From: Coffea arabica | Taxonomy: Eukaryota; Streptophyta; Magnoliopsida; Gentianales; Rubiaceae | Assembly (NCBI RefSeq): GCF_036785885.1 | Contig: NC_092324.1 | Location: 30,555,001 to 30,619,000 of the forward strand | Direction of reading: 5' to 3' | DNA: 64,000 nucleotides | Shown here: one piece after another, positions 1 to 11,323 of the stretch | Layout: each line of letters opens with the position of its first letter | How positions within the stretch are numbered: the stretch's first letter is position 1 | Translations under genes and position numbers: made by a program | Notes under the pieces: generated by a model | Databases searched by the model: none | The model's input: only the letters and a program-made list of their open reading frames with translations | Told to the model about the DNA's origin: nothing

Positions 1-321
1 TTACTTCAGCATTGAATTCGTTTTAGACAAAATGCAGCCATATCAAATGTACAAAACAGAATCGTATTGTTAATCCAATTAGTATCCATTGGCAAAACAG
101 AAGCTCTTAATGTACAAAACGGAGCATATCCCACAAAATAGAAGTCTGTTGTATTCCCAAGCTCCATTAACTTGATTGGGCGACAATATCATCTTCTTCA
201 TCCAACAGCCTATGTGCCTACACAAATAAAGGCACATGTCAAAAGCCATAAACAGTCTCGTTTTAAGTCATGTCAAAATCATTGTCCAGCAAATGTGCAA
301 GACATGCTGTTTGTTTCTGTT
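1..321. other. MULE 3' flank, no gene seen
   Basis: AT-rich sequence just downstream of the last MULE transposase codon, which is read on the minus strand and stops at 322-324. It is probably the transposase 3' untranslated region and part of the transposon end. No terminal inverted repeat could be located because the window starts here. No coding potential was recognised. Confidence 0.4.
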
Positions 322-1799
322 TTAATTACTTGAACTTACTTTCTCCTTTTTCCTAGTCATTTTTCCCTTTGATGGAGGGAATGGACCAAAAACAGTCATA
401 GCAGCCTTTCTTTTTCTCCATTCTTGAGCTTGCCAGGTTGCACATGTTTGTTGGTTATGTCTTAAGCCATGACAGAAGGAACACTTTGAAAATTTCTTTT
501 GCACTTCAGGTAGTTCTTCTTGACCCGATGGTTGTAAATCAATAACCTCTTGTTCATCAATAACAGCCTGTGCTTTATCACCTGACCATGAAATAAATTA
601 AAACAGGTAACAAGTACAAGAATAAAATTATCATGAACTACATGGAAAAATCCTAAATTGCTGACCACTTGGAACATCTGGCATTGAGCTAGATTCCAGA
701 GGTACTTCAGTTGGCTCCTTCCCAAACACTTGATCTATACACATCAATGCATCATTAGTTTAAGTATTACACCATAAATCAGTGGATGAGGGATAGGTCA
801 AATTACCAGATTTTTGGGGTAATTCACATGTAACATTCTCCCTTGTTCTGAGATTTTGTAGACAAGTTTTCTTGTTATGGCCAAGTGCCTTGCATTTGCT
901 ACACTTGTTGGAGTTGGACAGTGGTGGCCTTTTATTGGTAGATGCACCAAGCTCATTAGAAGGTACCAGTAGTGGACACTTTCTCACTGTATGCCCCTTT
1001 TGATAGCATTTTGTACATGTCATTCTAACAAGGCTAGATCTAGAAAGTTTGGTAACCCCCTTCGAATTAGGCCTAGACTCTTCTGGTTCCCTTCTTCTTA
1101 CTTTCTTTGGCCGACCAGGTAACTTCAACTTCAAGGGTGCTAAGACAGGATCTTTATCCGATTGCACCCAAACATTTGGCCCACTCAAAGGAGCAATTGC
1201 TGGCTCATAAGCCTTCAAGTAATTGTCTCGCGAATAGTAATGATGAACAAGACTTTCTGGCTCTTGACCTATTAAAGAAATACAACAAATCACATGGCAG
1301 CATGGCAATCCAGTCAACTCCCATCTCCTGCAGCTACAAGTCTGCTGCTTTAAGTCCACCACATGTTTGCCTCCATACATATGTGTAACCTCAAATTTAT
1401 CTTGATCAGACCATCTCGCGATGTTTGCAGCTGCTTCTGTTTTTGACTTCTCCAGTTTCTTTTGAATTTTTGGGCAGATCTTATCACTCCTCTTCTTCAT
1501 CCACTCTCTTTTTGTACGAAGCCTTTCCATTAGATAGATTCTGATAGTCTCAAGCATTCCAAGGATTGGCTTTTCCCTTGCATCCATTATGACCGAATTA
1601 AAACTTTCACATAAATTATTAAGGAGAATGTCACACTTGGTAGCCACTCGAAAGTGTGATCTTGACCAGTGATAGGGAGAGGTGTTGTCATTTAACCACT
1701 TCCAAGCAGTTACATCATAATCCCTTAAACACTTCATATGATTTTTGAACATCCTCATGTACGATGACCTTGCACATGTCCAAAATCTTTCCTTCAATG
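322..1799 (-). pseudogene. MULE transposase, C-terminal half (SWIM and zinc knuckles)
   Basis: C-terminal part of a Mutator-like transposase. Read on the minus strand, three exons join in phase: 1799-807, 734-666 and 581-322. Their borders are GT..AG (donors at 806 and 665, acceptors just before 734 and 581). Exon 1799-807 carries the end of the catalytic core, with a Glu in the LCESFN context expected for the third acidic residue. It then has a SWIM zinc finger (CSCRRWELTGLPCCH) and two CCHC-type knuckles (CTKCYQKGHTVRKC, CSKCKALGHNKKTC). The last exon adds a third knuckle-like motif (CSFCHGLRHNQQTC) and a basic tail. This half has no internal stop. The gene is dead because the coding exon is cut at 1799/1800 by LTR A and the N-terminal half carries nonsense codons. 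The open frame from 1857 is not a true start: its first residues are LTR sequence. Confidence 0.88.
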
Positions 1800-4700
1800 T
1801 GTGAGAACCCGTATTTTCCCTAATAATTTTCCTAGGGTTTTTCCCCTTTAATTGCATGTTTTCTGCATTTTCTGGCTTAGGAAAAATTTCTTGGTGGATT
1901 TTATGAGTAATTATAATTTTTAGATGATTTTTCTAGCATTGGGTAGTTTTTGAAAAATTAAGGATAGATTATGGACGTGGGCCCCACTAGTGCGATAAGT
2001 TCGGAAAAATTCGGCCAATAAGGTTAAGTTTCGGATACTGTGTAAAATTTATCGGGTGTTAAGAGATAAGTAGAGGAGGTGAAGTGATTGATGTGAGAGG
2101 TGACAAAAGGATAGAAATGCATTTATGAGGTGTCAAGTGTCACTATTTCATTGGGTGGACTTTATGAAATACTATTCATTTTTTTGACTTTTTCCCATTA
2201 AGTTAAATATCTCAAAAAATCAACAAAATTCACCATTTCTTACTCCTTGGTGGCCGGCCCTCTTAAGCTCAAGAAGGAAGAAAACTTCTTCAATTTTCAA
2301 GCTCCCAACTAGCTCAAATCATCCAAACCACTTGCCTAAACTTGTTTCTACTCCATAAAATTCTTCCATTTGGTGCTAGTGTGTGACGACCCCACTTCTC
2401 CCAAGGGCGAACCCAAGGGTATCGGCGGGCCGCCTGCCTAGCTCGCGCCAGGACTCAAAACTTAAAGCAATAAAACTAGATAAATCGAAAGAGCACTATA
2501 TACAATATATATACAATCCCAAAAGTTACATTTACATCCTCAAAAGTCTCGAGTCAAACCACTCTAATACACTATAACCACAACCAGCAGAAGATAGACC
2601 CTAAGAAGGGTCCTTATACAAACCACCAAAACTAAAACAAACATCCTAACTGTTTAACTAATACAAGCCAATCTAACTATACTAGTGTACGAGCCAAAAG
2701 TCCCCGCGTCGGCCCCTGCTAAGGAAAACAAAAGGAAAGGGGTAAGCTATATGCTTAGTAAGTAAACAGGGGCGAAAGCATAAATTTCACGTAACAACAG
2801 TTACACAGTAAGAGTAAAGCAAAAGCAGAAAAGTAACATCACATAATAAGGATACAGGTGGCTCCAAAGCCAATTCATGTGCCATGTATGATCTCCTGCC
2901 GACACTCCGTCGAATGCAAATAATAGTCCGTAGAACTTCACTTATACACCCACCGACACCTTATCACCCTCACTGACCAGTCACCTCACAAACTTGCCCG
3001 GGCGAACGAAATCACAAACTTGAGCTTGAGTCACAAGCTCGGGTCATAAACTTGGTCACCTTCTCGGTGAACCGGATTCACAAAATTGGTTCATAACATG
3101 AACCTACAAACTTGGTGACCTCAGACTAAGTTGGACTGACTTCGACCAAGCCCTAACTGGCTCGAATAGTCCAAACAGGTCTTAGATCGGGCCCACGAAC
3201 TCACAAACTTTGCAAACTTCACAAACTTTACTCGAAAGTCGCCCCGAGCCACAAGCTCAAGGGTTTTGGTTCCAAAAGGTTCATATACATATGTCAAGTA
3301 CAATTATACATTCAAATTAGGGTTTAGGTCGAGTGCGATAAAGTACACCCTCGCCTAAGTACCCTTTTCACACATCTCAAACACATAGCAAAGAAAACAA
3401 CCAAACTGGCCTGAATACTTACTCAGAATCTGAAATAGCAAAAACCCGAAGTCGGGTCGAAATGAACAGCTAGTAGTGGGCCCCACCAGTTCCGCCCAGC
3501 TCACCACCGTCTGACATAGAAGATTGTGTCACATAATATCGCAAACGGCTACTATCGTGCCTAAAACAAGCAAAACGGCAAAAACGACACGCGCGCACGT
3601 AAATATGACGGACGGAAACGGAAACGGCCGTTAGCGGAAACGGCAGATTTGACACTCGTTTCTAGTTTACTCATAAGTTGAGCTACGAATATCAGATTAA
3701 GGCGTATGAGATGCCATATCGAAGCTTAAAGGATGAACAACAACTGTTATGAAGACATCCAGAACTGAAACTGGAGGCTTCAGTCCCAAATGAACCAAAC
3801 ACAATCACTTACGAAATCTGGCCAATACACAAATGGTCAGTTTTGAGTGCAAACTGTTGTCCATGCTACACATGGTCAAAAGAGCTGAAAATTGGCAGTT
3901 AGAGGGTTCATTCCAAATGGAACAACTTTCATGAAGGTCGGCAATCCAAATTAGGAACGGAAATTGGTCATCAGGACCAAAACAGATCTGACCAGAAAAT
4001 GGTCATTTTCACGGCAGGCCTTATTTGCTCGGCTATATCCCAGGTTTTATAAATCCGATTCATGAAATTCCAAGGGCGTTAGAAAGCTCTGATATAGGGC
4101 TATAAGTTTGGTGTTTTGGTCGCAAGCCCAAACAGCTTGTAACCTAGTCAAACGTGAAGCCAAAGCTCCAGTTATAAACTGTCCGGATATAAAACAGTTC
4201 TGACATGCATTCTTATTTCGATCATAACTCGAGCTACGGGACTCGGATTTTGACGCACTTTATAGCGTTTCGAAGCTGTGACCAAGAACTACATTTCTTA
4301 TGAAGGAATCAAAATCCAGATCGTACAGGATCAAAATGAAAACCCCCACGGTCAGAAGCTGAAATGCAAAACGTACACAAACTAATGTCCAAAACAGGCC
4401 TGAGTGTTCTGTCTATAACTCATAATACCCTACTCCGTTTGACTTGAAACTTTACAGAAATATTCAGGACTTAAGGGGCTACAATGTTGAAGAAGGTAAC
4501 TTTGTCCAGTTTTGAAGATAACAAGGTCAAAAATGCAAGACACTATACCAGAATCGTAAAACAGGTTCACAAACCGTATCCTAGTACAAACATCATAACT
4601 CAGCCTACACAAGTCCAAATCCAGAAATTCCAAAGCCATTCGAAAGCTTAGACACAGGGCTACATTTCATCAGAAGACCTCAACATCCAAATCGAAAGCA

Positions 4701-7700
4701 ATGCCAGTCAAAACAACCCATTTCAAACACAGTTCGCACATTCTGATGCCCCCAGAACAGCAACAGTAAAATTGACATATCTCACTTTACACTACTCCAA
4801 ATGACCTGAAATTTTGTAGGAACCTCTAAAATGTCATTACCTACAACTTTCATGTTTTGAGCTAAGGCCAATTCGGCCTCTATATATGACCTAAAATTTC
4901 GGACAGAATGTAGCTTCAAGAACCCTAATTTTCCAGAATTTCTTCCAAAACAGAAATTGATTGCAATTATCAATCATTTACACCTACTAGAGTTATTAGC
5001 CATCAATTCCAACCATCATAGATAACCACAACATCATGATCACAATTAAACCGGAAAATTCATCAATAAATTGAAAACTTCATCAATTCATCCAAAAACA
5101 AGAAATAAACCACAAAAGTCATCACTTGAACTATCACTAGGCATCAATTAAGCTTCATTAGATAAAGGAGAAGGTTCATTCACTACTCACCTAGTAAAAC
5201 AAGAGAGAGAGAGTTGCTTGACACCTTAGCTTCTCCAAACACTTCACCAAACTACTAACTATCACCTAATGAAGAGATTTTATGGAGTAGAACCAAGTTT
5301 ATGTGATTGTTTTGGAAGATTTGAGCTAGATGGAAGCTAGAAATGGGAAGAGTTTTCTTTCTTCTTTGCTCATGAGAGAGCCGGCCATGGAGGAGAAGAA
5401 AAGAGTGAATTTTTGTAATTTTTTTGTGAGATATTTAACTAAATGGTAAAAAAGTCAATAATTGTCCAACAAGTCCAACCAATGAGATAGTGACACTTGT
5501 CACTCTATTTAAAGCATCTCTATCCTTTTATTCTCTCTCTCAACAATCACATCACAACCTCTACTTATCTCTTAACACCCGATAAATTTTACACAGTATC
5601 CGAAACTTAACCTTATTGGCCGAATTTTTCCGAACTTTTCGCACTAGTGGGTCCCACGTCCGATATACGTTCTTAATTTCTCAAAACCTAACCGATACTT
5701 GAAAACTCATCTAAAACCTATATTTACTCAGAAAAATTATCTGGGGAAATTTCCAATAAAGAAAAATGTAGAAAAGGCGGGCGATAAAAACCCGAAACCA
5801 CCCCACCGATTAACGAATAACCCTCATATCAGCTTACGAACGGACTGGGGCCTCACATAGTGAGTGTTTTGGTGAAGTTTTTTGGAGAAGCTAAGGTGTT
5901 CTACAACTCCCTCTCTCTTGTTTACTAGGTAAGTGGTGATTACACTTCCTCCTAGACTTAATGATGTTTAATTTGTGCCTAGTGGTGGCTAAAGTGTTGG
6001 AATTTGTAGTTTATTTCTTGGTTTGGGATGAATTGGTGAAGTTTTTATTTTATTGAGGAATTTTCTGGTTTAATGTGATCATGATGTTGTGGTGATTTAT
6101 GATGGTTGGTAATAAGGGGTTATGACTCTAGTGGATGTAAATGATTGATAATTGCAACCAATTTTGGGTTTGGAAGGAATTTGAGGAAGTTAGGGTTTCA
6201 TAACCCCCTTTTCTGTCCGGTTTTGGATCATATGGTTAGAGGCCGAATTGGCCTTTTCTTAAAACATGAAAGTTGTAGGTATTGATGTGTTTGAGGTGCC
6301 TGTAAAATTTCAGGACATTTGGAGTAGTGTAGAATGAGATATGTCGATTTTACTGTTGCTGTTCTGGGTGATCAGAATGTGCGAACTGCGCTTGTAATCG
6401 TCTGTTTTGACTGGAATGTCTTTGGATTTGGATGTTGGTGTCTTCTGATGAAATGTATCTTGATGTCTTAGCTACCGCATTCCTTTGGAATCAATGCATT
6501 TGGACCTGTATAGACTGAGTTGGACTAATTACAGCATAGTGTGATTTGTAAACCTGCAATTACGGTTCTGGTTTGGTATTCTGCATTTTTGACCTAGTTG
6601 TGCTAGGATTTGGACTGAGTGGCCTTCTACATTGTTGTAGTCCTGTCTTTTAGCTTCGAGATGGTGGGTCTTACACCCTCATCCGATAAGCGTAGCGTAT
6701 TTTGTGCCATTACCGCAAAAGGAGGACGAAAACTGTTTTTTGTTAAGGTCAAGTTAGTGCATTGCTGAATTTTCTGGTTTGCTATAATGCCTATATATGC
6801 ATATGAAACCTTATTGGGATTGTGATTGGCATTGCTTTATGACTCGTTATCGAGTCTCATTGCACATGTTTGCATGTTCTAGGAAGTGACGGTGGTGCAC
6901 GACGTTCGTTTAACGACGGTGCTTGAAACATCACCTACTTGAGTGGTGAGTATACTACTCACTTGAATGTTACAATGTGGCTTTGCTATATGTGATTTTG
7001 TTGCCTTGAAGGCTTATCTGGCTATTGGAATTGATTGAGGTGAGGGTGTACTTGACCGCCCTCACCCCTTGTGATACCGTTAATGACTGATTACCATTTT
7101 ACTGAAATACTGCACTTGCTATATGAGATATTGAATTCACTTCATGAAAAACTGATTTGGTGTCGTTTGGACGAGTATCCAACGGCCTTATTGTACTACT
7201 GAGCTCAACCCCGTTGGTAGTCAATTGAATCGAGTCGGCGAGGGCTTGGTCGTGAAAATTGACATGCCACGGGGACTGTACTGGGGAATCTTGTAGTAAT
7301 GAAACTCTTGGTTCCGGTATACTCGAATATTACCAAAAGCTACTGATTGGAGTGCGGGCCTGGTTGGGGTGTGTTTGGTGGAAGGGATGGAGTGAAGTGG
7401 GTTCTACGGTTGGTACTCATAAACGTTGACGGAGAGTCAATGAGATTGGATCAAGAATGTAAGCGTGGAAATGGGCTCTTGAGAGCCGTCCGTATCCTTT
7501 TGCCGACTTGTTTTATTCTTTAATTGTGTACTTGAAATGAAAGGTTGTGCTATATGCTCTTTGTTGCTTATGTGGTAGTAACTCACTGGGCTTAAGCTCA
7601 TTCCGTTCCATTTGTTTTCCTTACAGGAAATGACCACTTTTGGAAAAGGTTGTGTTAGTTGGTTGTCAAGTTGAGCTCCTGTAAATGGTTTTGAATAGCT

Positions 7701-8123
7701 CTTTGAATGAAACCCTAATGTGTATTGGGTTCAATTTTTTTTGATTGGCAAACCGAACATGTATATCCATGATGAATCGTTTTGATATGCCGCTTTGGCT
7801 TTTGGCTTGTAAATGTTGCATTTCAATGTATATCTGTTTGGTTGACATTTGGTTGGATTTCGGATTAACTTGTATTTCAAACGGCAAAAGAAAAATTTGG
7901 CTACTCTCGGCCTAGTATCCGGATTCGGTCATGGCCGGTACTATTCTTCATCGGCTTCGATTTTTTTTATTTTTTTTATTTTGTGATTTTGACTTGTTTA
8001 CGCGCGTGGGTATGTTCCGGAACGTATTAGATCGACGTGAACTGATCCGTAGTCCTGGCGAGAGCTGGGCAGACAGTCCGCTAACCCCTTTGGTTCGCCT
8101 TAGGGGAAAGTGGGGCTGTTACA
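1800..8123 (+). mobile_element. Solo LTR A inserted in the MULE transposase exon
   Basis: Starts TGTGAGAACCCGTA and ends GGGGCTGTTACA, the TG..CA ends of an LTR, with a perfect 5-bp target duplication CAATG at 1795-1799 and 8124-8128. Without nested element E (3476 bp plus its TAGTG duplication) it is about 2.84 kb and has no gag or pol, so it reads as a solo LTR of a giant-LTR gypsy group. Landmarks are a U3 segment with the CCCACTAGTGCG motif near 1985, an AG/GTAAGTGG donor-like site at 5928/5929, modules near 6262, 6445 and 6630, a TTTTCCTTACAG acceptor-like site ending at 7626, and the shared 75-bp 3' end at 8049-8123. Removing A plus one CAATG restores the MULE frame exactly. The nearest relatives here are H and C. 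Confidence 0.9.
2382..5857 (-). mobile_element. Solo LTR E, reverse, nested in LTR A
   Basis: On the plus strand it begins TGTGACGACCCC and ends GGGGCCTCACA, so the LTR reads right to left. Its 5-bp duplication TAGTG is perfect (2377-2381 and 5858-5862). At 3476 bp with no coding domain it is best read as a solo LTR. On its own strand its first bases resemble D, its U3 (near 5640) carries the CCCACTAGTGCG block of A and H, and its 3' half matches D. A splice-donor-like site lies at 5191/5190 and an acceptor-like site at 2716/2715. Between them at least five degenerate modules are spaced 175-194 bp apart (starts near 4782, 4590, 4415, 4222 and 4028). Small open frames inside are incidental. 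Confidence 0.88.
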
Positions 8124-9912
8124 CAATGCTTCACCCAGATGATTTTTTTTGAAGTTCTTGTGCAAGTGCCTTACACAATGGCTGTGCTCAACATTTGGAA
8201 TGACTTCCTGAATTGCAGATCCTAAACCCTGCAAAATAGATAAATGCAAGTTTAGCACAATCAGTAAGCATTCATATATATGTAATAAACATATATAAAC
8301 AATGTAAGTTGATCTTATTCACCTTCTGTCTATCACTTATGAAGCTCCAATTTCTTTGATCATTGATGGATAGGTTCAAGAATTCAATAAACCACTTCCA
8401 CGACCTCTTATTTTTTACTTCAACTACTGCATATGCAATTGGATAAACACAATCATTTGGATCTATCCCAACTGCAGTTAATAACACACCCGGATGTGGA
8501 CCTCTCAAGTGGCAACCATCAACTCTAATTATCTTCCTACAACTAGATTTACATCCTCTCTTCAGTGACTCGAAGCAAATGTAAAGTCTCTGAAATCTTC
8601 ATTTTCCAGAATCTTTATCTAATGTAGTTTCCATGTATACTGTAGAACCAGGATTGGCCTTCATTAGTTCCTCACAATAATCCCACAATCTGTTGTACTG
8701 ATCTTTGTAGCTCCTATGGATCAAAATTTTTGCCTTCATGAATGTCTTATAAACTTGAGGTTTAGTAATGTTTACATTTAGCTCTGCATGTACCTTATCC
8801 TTGAACTCAGAAACTGTTATTCTCTTGTTCATCCTTAGGAAGTCCACATATTTTCTTGCTAAGAAACCTGAGGTAGCTCTCTTGTGGTAAAAGGTCCTGC
8901 CACATGTGTGTGCTGGACCCATTGTCTTGATTGCAATGGAATCATCACCTTCATCAATTTTAGAAGCAAACAACATCCACTTACAATGTTCAGCTTTGCA
9001 TTTCACCCCCATTCTATGCTTATCATGCTTCACCCACTTTATATCCTTCCCCCATTTGACTGCATAATTGTCAACTGCCATCTTGAATAGCTGCTTATCA
9101 TCAAATTATTGACCAACATGAAATTTTGGATCATTCATGTCCATTTCTGGTCGGAATCTGACCAGTTTGGGCTTCTTCCTTGTGCTATCTTCATCGGAAG
9201 AATCAGTCACACTATGTAGCTCATCTGACACCATCGAATCAGATTCCTTATGAACTGGAATCTGATCTCCTTCATCAAGGTGTAGAAGTTGCCTTGACTC
9301 TGATTTTTTTTTATTGGGTGCTGTTGCCTGTCTTGCTTCTTTCTTTGCCTTTCTGTTTCTGCTTTGGCAATTTCCTGTTGGCAATTTATCCATTGCAGCA
9401 CCTAACTCCTGATATGGAGCCACAATAGAAGTTCGAAAAATGACATCATCATTATCTTCACTGAAATCATAGTCACTATCATGGAACTTTTCACCCTCCA
9501 TTGAGTCTGAGTTTACAGCATCATTAGCCTCATCCGCATCATCTTGTTCTACTTCAGCAGCTTGACAAGTTTCCTGGTTCTTCTTCTCAAGCTCCTTCAT
9601 TTTCTCCACATGAACAGGAATTTCCTCTATGTCAACAACATCAACATCCTCAAATGTTATGTCTACAAAGAAGTCATCATCTTCTTCTATTTCTATAGCA
9701 TTACAACTGTTTGATGCAACTGCACTCTCACATTTACCATCTATCAATCTAATGTGAAACTCAGAAACAACATAAACTTCTGCTTCTCTATTTTGCTTGC
9801 CTATACAAGCCATGTCAGTTGGTGCATCATCAGAATCTATTTTTCTCAACACAAGTGCACCACCTTCAGTTGGAATTCTATACATCATTGTTACATTTAC
9901 AGGAACCTCACT
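8124..9912 (-). pseudogene. MULE transposase, N-terminal half, two nonsense codons
   Basis: N-terminal and catalytic half of the same MULE transposase. From about 9912 down to 8323 one frame runs through an Asp/Glu-rich region, a MuDR DNA-binding-type domain (about 9060-8700) and the start of the DDE core. The first Asp lies in DGCHLRG near 8530-8510 and the second in FISDRQK at 8325-8345. A 94-bp intron (8322-8229, GT..AG) is followed by an exon with a VRHLHKNFK motif that runs to the LTR A junction. The frame is broken by TAA at 9106-9108 and TGA at 8599-8601, both in the same otherwise open frame, so these look like point nonsense changes. The extreme N-terminus is missing: MULE similarity stops near 9912 where an LTR tail begins. 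Together with 322-1799 the gene would encode close to 1000 residues. Confidence 0.87.
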
Positions 9913-10277
9913 GAGCTTTTAGCTCATCCCTTTAATTTTATTTTCCTTAACAGGGGAAGGCGAGCAAGGACGAGAGCTCGATAGAGACTAGCCTAGACTA
10001 GTTTCTTTGATTTTGTAATGGTTCTCGCCCTAGTGCTCGGCACGGGTTGGATGTATGGTGAATTGAGAACCTTTGTATATTCGATGTTTGTACTCCCTTT
10101 TGAGATAGCAATGTATATAAGTTTTGCTTTAAGTTTTGGATCGTTGTTATGTTTAGTCTTGTAGGTTTATTCTGGTTTCGATTGAGAATTGAAGTGAACG
10201 ACTGAGTCCTGGCGAGAGTTGGGTAGGCGACCCGCCAAGCCCTGGGGTACGCCCTAGGGGGAGATGGGGCCGTCACA
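9905..10277 (+). mobile_element. LTR 3' tail fragment replacing the MULE 5' end
   Basis: Only the last ~370 bp of a giant LTR remain. It starts at the conserved AACCTCACTGAGC block and runs through the acceptor-like TTTTCCTTAACAG into the shared 3' terminal module at 10203-10277, ending GGCCGTCACA. No LTR start is present, and the left side abuts MULE coding sequence, so a deletion or recombination removed both the MULE N-terminus and the LTR 5' part. The exact junction is uncertain by about 10 bp. Confidence 0.75.
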
Positions 10278-11323
10278 CATAGCAGTGCAAGATGCCGTAT
10301 TGAATTATTATATTTTTCCTTTATGGCTAAAATTTAATAGCAGGACTTATTTCTTGGGGTGTCTTATGCGCTAATTTGGTGCTATTTTTGATTTTCTGGG
10401 CTGATTTCTCCTTTTTCAAGGCTGCTTGTAATTTCTCATTTATATGTATAGCCTTTAATAAATGAGGTTCCTAATAGATTGCAATTTTTGCTTAAGTAAT
10501 CTAAGTATCATTACTTCTTCTTTATTGTTGTACTCCTCCCCTTTCCTACTTGTTTTACTATTTTGTGACAGATAAATGCTATTCAAACTAACTTTTGGGA
10601 GATATCTGTGACTATGGTTGAAGGATGTTGAAGGCAAAGTTGCCTTTTGCTCATGGAGTGGTTCATTTAGATGTTCTTCGGTTTTTTGAACTGAGATTGC
10701 TTTTGTAAAGTACCATTATGTAGATGTGATATTAGGACAAATGTATTTTTGTAAACATTAGTTGGGTAATGTACACTTGAATTTGACATTTGAGAACTTA
10801 TGAAATGTTATATTGGCATGTAATCTAATACAGCTATCTTTAGTTATCAATTGTTCAGGTTTACTTGTTTGGTTTATTTTAGATCAATGATTTACTAGAC
10901 TAAATTATGACAATTAAGATAATGAGAAGCTATCTAATGACAAAAAAAAGTTGTCACAAAATCGAAAACAAAAACTTCTCGTGACAATAGAGATTGTCAC
11001 TAGCTTCAAACAACAATTGTGACGACAATTGTTGTCAATTAAATGGTCATACAAGTAATGACTTTCGACGCTTTTTAGTGACGATCTTAAGCAGGGCATT
11101 TTGACAAGAAGTCAAGTCGTCAATAAAACGCTTCCAGATTGTCATCACTAATGACAGCTATTTAGTGATGACATTTTAAGTCTCAACTGTATATTTTTAC
11201 CGACAGGGATATAGTGACTACTTTGTGACGATTAGAAAGTCGTCAATAAAGGTCATTTGTGACGACATTTCCATGTTCTGTGATGACTTTGTGTTGTCAC
11301 TAAAGACCAATTTTCTTGTAGTG
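10278..11323 (+). mobile_element. CACTA (En/Spm-like) element 3' end
   Basis: The right boundary TTTTCTTGTAGTG at 11311-11323 is the reverse complement of a CACTACAAGAAAA terminus, the hallmark of plant CACTA elements. The preceding ~400 bp (10910-11310) is packed with short subterminal repeats in both orientations (GTGACGA, GTCGTCA, TTGTCAC, GTCACTA), as expected for transposase binding arrays. The stretch 10278-10900 is AT-rich, resembles the 3' untranslated part of such elements, and shows no conserved domain. No matching left CACTA end was found, so the element is truncated by or beneath the LTR tail to its left. The left boundary is a guess. Confidence 0.75.

Noticed and set aside
1107..1388. 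Plus-strand frame inside the MULE transposase
   Set aside because: Antisense to the SWIM-containing coding exon.
4222..4300. Repeated modules as tRNA-like or SINE sequences (TTCGAA and AGCTC words)
   Set aside because: The A-box-like and B-box-like words are in the wrong order and the sequence does not fold as a tRNA.
3800..4900. Regular repeats as a CRISPR-like array
   Set aside because: Modules are long and diverged, with no short identical repeats separated by unique spacers, and the genome is a plant nuclear one.
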